Made by a program: the position numbers and the translations under genes. From positions 62,001 to 126,000 of the forward strand of contig NZ_SWDE01000001.1 in assembly GCF_013337185.1 (NCBI RefSeq): DNA of 64,000 bases, written 5' to 3'. Position 1 is the first letter of the stretch, and the number at the start of each line of letters is the position of its first letter. Source of the stretch: Serratia proteamaculans (lineage in GTDB: Bacteria > Pseudomonadota > Gammaproteobacteria > Enterobacterales > Enterobacteriaceae). Below, piece by piece: positions 61,300 to 64,000 of this stretch. The notes beneath the pieces were generated by a model that saw only the letters and a program-made list of their open reading frames with translations, was not told where the DNA came from and did not search any database.

Positions 61300-62871
61300 T
61301 CAGTGTGCAGCGGCTTCAATCGATGGCAGCGTCAGCCAATGCCACTGGGTCAGCAGGTCAGTCACGGGTGCCAGGGTAAACTGGACGCACAGCAGACCCA
61401 CCAGGGTTAATACCACAGTATAGGGTAAAGCCATCCATACCATTCGCCCGTAAGACAAACGCACCAGCGGCGCCAGTGCAGAGGTCAGCAGGAACAAGAA
61501 GGCCGCCTGACCATTCGGCGTGGCAACCGACGGTAGATTGGTGCCGGTATTAATGGCGACCGCCAGCATCTCGAACTGCTTCAGGGAAATCGCACCGTTT
61601 TCAAACGCCGCACGCGCTTCATTGATATAGACCGTCCCGACGAACACGTTGTCAGATACCGAAGAAAGCAGGCCATTAAACAGATAAAACAACGCCAGTT
61701 GTGAAGAGGGTTGCGCCTGCAGCACAAACTGGATAATCGGTGTGAACAGGTGTTGCTCAATAATCACCGCCACCACGGTGAAAAATACCGTCAGCAGCGC
61801 GGTAAAGGGCAGCGCTTCCTGAAATGCCTTGCCGATGGCGTGTTCATCGGTGACGCCGCACAAAGAAGTGGCGAGGATAATCACCGACAGACCAATCAGG
61901 CCCACTTCCGCCAGATGAAAGGCCAGTGCCACCACCAACCAAATGCCGATCAGCGCCTGAATGACCAATCTGACCTGTTCTTGTTTACTGCGTCCGGCGG
62001 TGGCCTGACGGTCAAATTCGGTCAGCACTTCACGTACGCGTTCCGGTAATTTTGCTCCGTAGCCGAAGATGCCGAAGCGCTCAAGTAATAAGCAAACCAC
62101 CAGACCGCACGCAAACACCGGCAGGGTCACCGGCGCCATGCGCAGGAAGAAGTCAACAAATCCCCAGTCGGCGCTTTTGGCAATAATCAGATTCTGGGGT
62201 TCACCCACCATGGTCATTACGCCACCCAGCGCGGTACCGACGCCGGCGTGCATCAGCAGGCTGCGCAGGAAGGCACGGAATTGCTCGAGCGTCTGTTTAT
62301 GATCGTCACTGGCCAGAGTGCTGTCGTCACCGACATCAACATTACCGTCAGGACGGTTGGAGGCCACGTTGTGGTAGATGGAATAAAACCCGGTTGCGAC
62401 GCTGATAACTACTGCCACTACCGTCAGCGCATCGAGAAAAGCTGACAATAGCGCGGCTGCAAAGCAGAACGCCAACGAAAGCAGCATTTTTGAGCGAATG
62501 TTGAGCAGTAGCTTGGTGAAGACGAACAGCAGCAACTGCTTCATAAAGTAGATGCCGGCCACCATAAAGATCAGCAACAGCAGCACTTCCAGATTATGGG
62601 CAATTTCTTTACCCACCCGATCGGGGCTGGTCATGCCAATCAGCACCGACTCAATGGCCAGCAGACCGCCCGGCAGCAGTGGGTAGCACTTCAGCGCCAT
62701 TGCCAGGGTAAAGATAAATTCGACCACAAACAGCCAACCCGCAATGAACGGATCGACCAGGAAGAAAACCAGTGGGTTGACCACCAGGAAAATAAGAATC
62801 GCCAGTTTGTACCAGTCCGGTGATTGCCCGAGGAAGTTTTTCACCAGGGCACTGCGTAAGGTTGTTTCCAT
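61300..62871 (-). CDS. nhaB: Na+/H+ antiporter NhaB
   Basis: A 523-residue polytopic inner-membrane antiporter that expels sodium for pH and salt tolerance. [20 protein letters not shown] at the N-terminus, [20 protein letters not shown] near residue 230 and [15 protein letters not shown] in the second half (ion-site aspartate) are characteristic. It is divergent from fadR, as in E. coli. Confidence 0.96.
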   Translation of the reverse strand: METTLRSALVKNFLGQSPDWYKLAILIFLVVNPLVFFLVDPFIAGWLFVVEFIFTLAMALKCYPLLPGGLLAIESVLIGMTSPDRVGKEIAHNLEVLLLLIFMVAGIYFMKQLLLFVFTKLLLNIRSKMLLSLAFCFAAALLSAFLDALTVVAVVISVATGFYSIYHNVASNRPDGNVDVGDDSTLASDDHKQTLEQFRAFLRSLLMHAGVGTALGGVMTMVGEPQNLIIAKSADWGFVDFFLRMAPVTLPVFACGLVVCLLLERFGIFGYGAKLPERVREVLTEFDRQATAGRSKQEQVRLVIQALIGIWLVVALAFHLAEVGLIGLSVIILATSLCGVTDEHAIGKAFQEALPFTALLTVFFTVVAVIIEQHLFTPIIQFVLQAQPSSQLALFYLFNGLLSSVSDNVFVGTVYINEARAAFENGAISLKQFEMLAVAINTGTNLPSVATPNGQAAFLFLLTSALAPLVRLSYGRMVWMALPYTVVLTLVGLLCVQFTLAPVTDLLTQWHWLTLPSIEAAAH

Positions 62872-63113
62872 TGTGTGTTACACGTCCTGAAAATAAGTTG
62901 TCTCATACTAGCCTAACAATGCCGCCGGGGCAGATGCAATACGGGCTTGCTTTACGATGAGAATTTTCTCTAAGTGGTGTTTTTGCAGGTTTTTTGCCAC
63001 TTTATGCACAGTTTCGTTCAATGTTTTTCGCTCACACTAGGTCATGCAATAGCGATCTGGTATGATCAGCCGACTACTATTACTGATTATCGTCGCTACG
63101 GAACGTCAAACAC

Positions 63114-63833
63114 ATGGTCATAAAGGCGCAGAGTCCTGCCGGTTTCGCGGAAGAATACATTATCGAGAGTATCTGGAATAATCGCTTCCCTCCTGGCACT
63201 ATTTTGCCCGCGGAGCGTGAGCTTTCAGAACTGATTGGTGTCACGCGCACCACCTTACGTGAAGTTTTACAACGCCTGGCCCGTGATGGCTGGTTGACCA
63301 TTCAGCATGGCAAACCGACCAAAGTAAATAATTTCTGGGAAACATCCGGCCTCAATATTCTTGAGACGGTGGCTCGCCTCGACCATCAGAGCGTTCCACA
63401 ATTGATCGACAACTTGCTGTCTGTGCGGACCAATATTGCGGCGATCTTTATTCGCGCAGCGGTGCGTAACCATCCAGAGGCCGCTCAGGAAGTGTTGGCA
63501 AAAGCCACCCAGGTCGAAGATCAGGCGGATGCATTCAATCTGTTGGACTACGAAATTTTCCGTGGTCTGGCGTTTGCCTCCGGCAACCCGATTTACGGTC
63601 TGATCTTCAACGGTCTGAAAGGCTTGTACACCCGCGTTGGCCGTTACTACTTCTCAAACCCGGAGTCTCGCAAGCTGGCGCTGACTTTCTATAGCAAGCT
63701 GTCGACGCTGTGCCATGAGAAGTCATACGATCAGGTAATGGATTGCGTGCGTAACTACGGTAAAGATAGCGGCGCCATTTGGCAAAGCATGCAAGGCACT
63801 ATGCCAAGCGATCTGACCGAAGCCCGTCGCTAA
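63114..63833 (+). CDS. fadR: Fatty acid metabolism regulator FadR
   Basis: A 239-residue GntR-family regulator, released from DNA by long-chain acyl-CoA. It represses beta-oxidation genes and activates fabA/fabB in E. coli. The winged helix spans [20 protein letters not shown] and [15 protein letters not shown]; the C-terminal all-helical acyl-CoA domain holds LASGNP-like [20 protein letters not shown]. The fadD gene in this window carries a matching operator. Confidence 0.97.
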   Translation: MVIKAQSPAGFAEEYIIESIWNNRFPPGTILPAERELSELIGVTRTTLREVLQRLARDGWLTIQHGKPTKVNNFWETSGLNILETVARLDHQSVPQLIDNLLSVRTNIAAIFIRAAVRNHPEAAQEVLAKATQVEDQADAFNLLDYEIFRGLAFASGNPIYGLIFNGLKGLYTRVGRYYFSNPESRKLALTFYSKLSTLCHEKSYDQVMDCVRNYGKDSGAIWQSMQGTMPSDLTEARR

Positions 63834-63852
63834 CCTCAACACCGCATTACGT

Positions 63853-63878
63853 AAAAGGGCGCCAAATGGCGCCCTTTT
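63853..63878. terminator. Bidirectional terminator between fadR and ycgB
   Basis: AAAAGGGCGCC-AAAT-GGCGCCCTTTT, an 11-bp perfect stem between convergent genes. Confidence 0.88.
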
Positions 63879-63893
63879 AGTTATTGAAGAGTC

Positions 63894-64000
63894 TTACAGC
63901 GGTGTCGGGCGGGGTGGGCAACGCTCCAGTAACTCGACGCTGCCGTCCTCGTTTTGTTGCTCCAAAATAATGTCGAAGCCCCAAAGGCGATGCAGGTGTT
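63894..64000 (-). CDS. ycgB: SpoVR-family protein YcgB, C-terminal fragment
   Basis: Only the last 34 residues lie in the window; the gene continues beyond the right edge. The fragment HLHRLWGFDIILEQQNEDGS followed by VELLERCPPRPTPL resembles the end of E. coli YcgB, which adjoins fadR there too. The function of this family in non-sporulating bacteria is unclear. Confidence 0.8.
   Translation of the reverse strand, partial: HLHRLWGFDIILEQQNEDGSVELLERCPPRPTPL

Overview
The window reads as a core chromosomal segment of a gammaproteobacterium in the order Enterobacterales, most likely Serratia or a close Yersiniaceae relative. This is judged from gene content, protein sequences close to the E. 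coli orthologues and moderately GC-rich coding DNA; the species cannot be fixed from the sequence alone. I see no rRNA, tRNA, CRISPR array, prophage or insertion sequence.

Layout. 1-10.4 kb: sdaA, nudL-pabB, a lone family 2 glycosyltransferase, yoaH, purT (PurR operator), dbpA, yebG (LexA operator), yqfB, yebF and yceB. 10.5-18.7 kb: a second UbiB/ABC1-type kinase-like gene, grxB, an unknown 82-residue gene, mdtH, rimJ, yceH, yceM and murJ. 18.7-28.7 kb: argS, a tiny membrane protein, yecM, a MalY/PatB-like lyase, cutC, a cluster of two minute lipoprotein ORFs plus a larger lipoprotein, cmoAB, yecN, yecE and yecD. 28.9-34.6 kb: an FmdB-type zinc ribbon gene, aspS, nudB, yebC, ruvC and ruvAB (LexA operator). 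34.6-47.1 kb: znuBC/znuA (Zur site), mepM, lpxM, a leucine-rich-repeat protein, pykA, hexR, zwf, eda, then mdtJI with a candidate leader peptide. 47.2-64 kb: yoaB, yoaA, tsaB, yeaY, fadD (FadR site), rnd, minCDE, ycgL, an MltB-like transglycosylase, ycgM, a DUF883 protein, ycgN, an unknown exported protein, a candidate sRNA, another tiny membrane protein, dsbB, nhaB, fadR and the 3' end of ycgB.

Several local circuits can be read directly. HexR-type boxes lie before pykA, hexR (weak) and zwf. LexA boxes lie before yebG and ruvAB. PurR, Zur and FadR boxes precede purT, znuA/znuC and fadD, and fadR itself is in the window. Most of the window is conserved housekeeping DNA.

The parts most worth a second look are small: an antisense-oriented candidate sRNA carrying a 16-nt stretch that I recall from ArcZ (60136-60211), two tandem lipoprotein ORFs whose mature products would be only seven residues (24220-24372), two unrecognised single-helix microproteins, and a candidate MdtU-like uORF before mdtJI. 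No function was assigned where the sequence did not support one.
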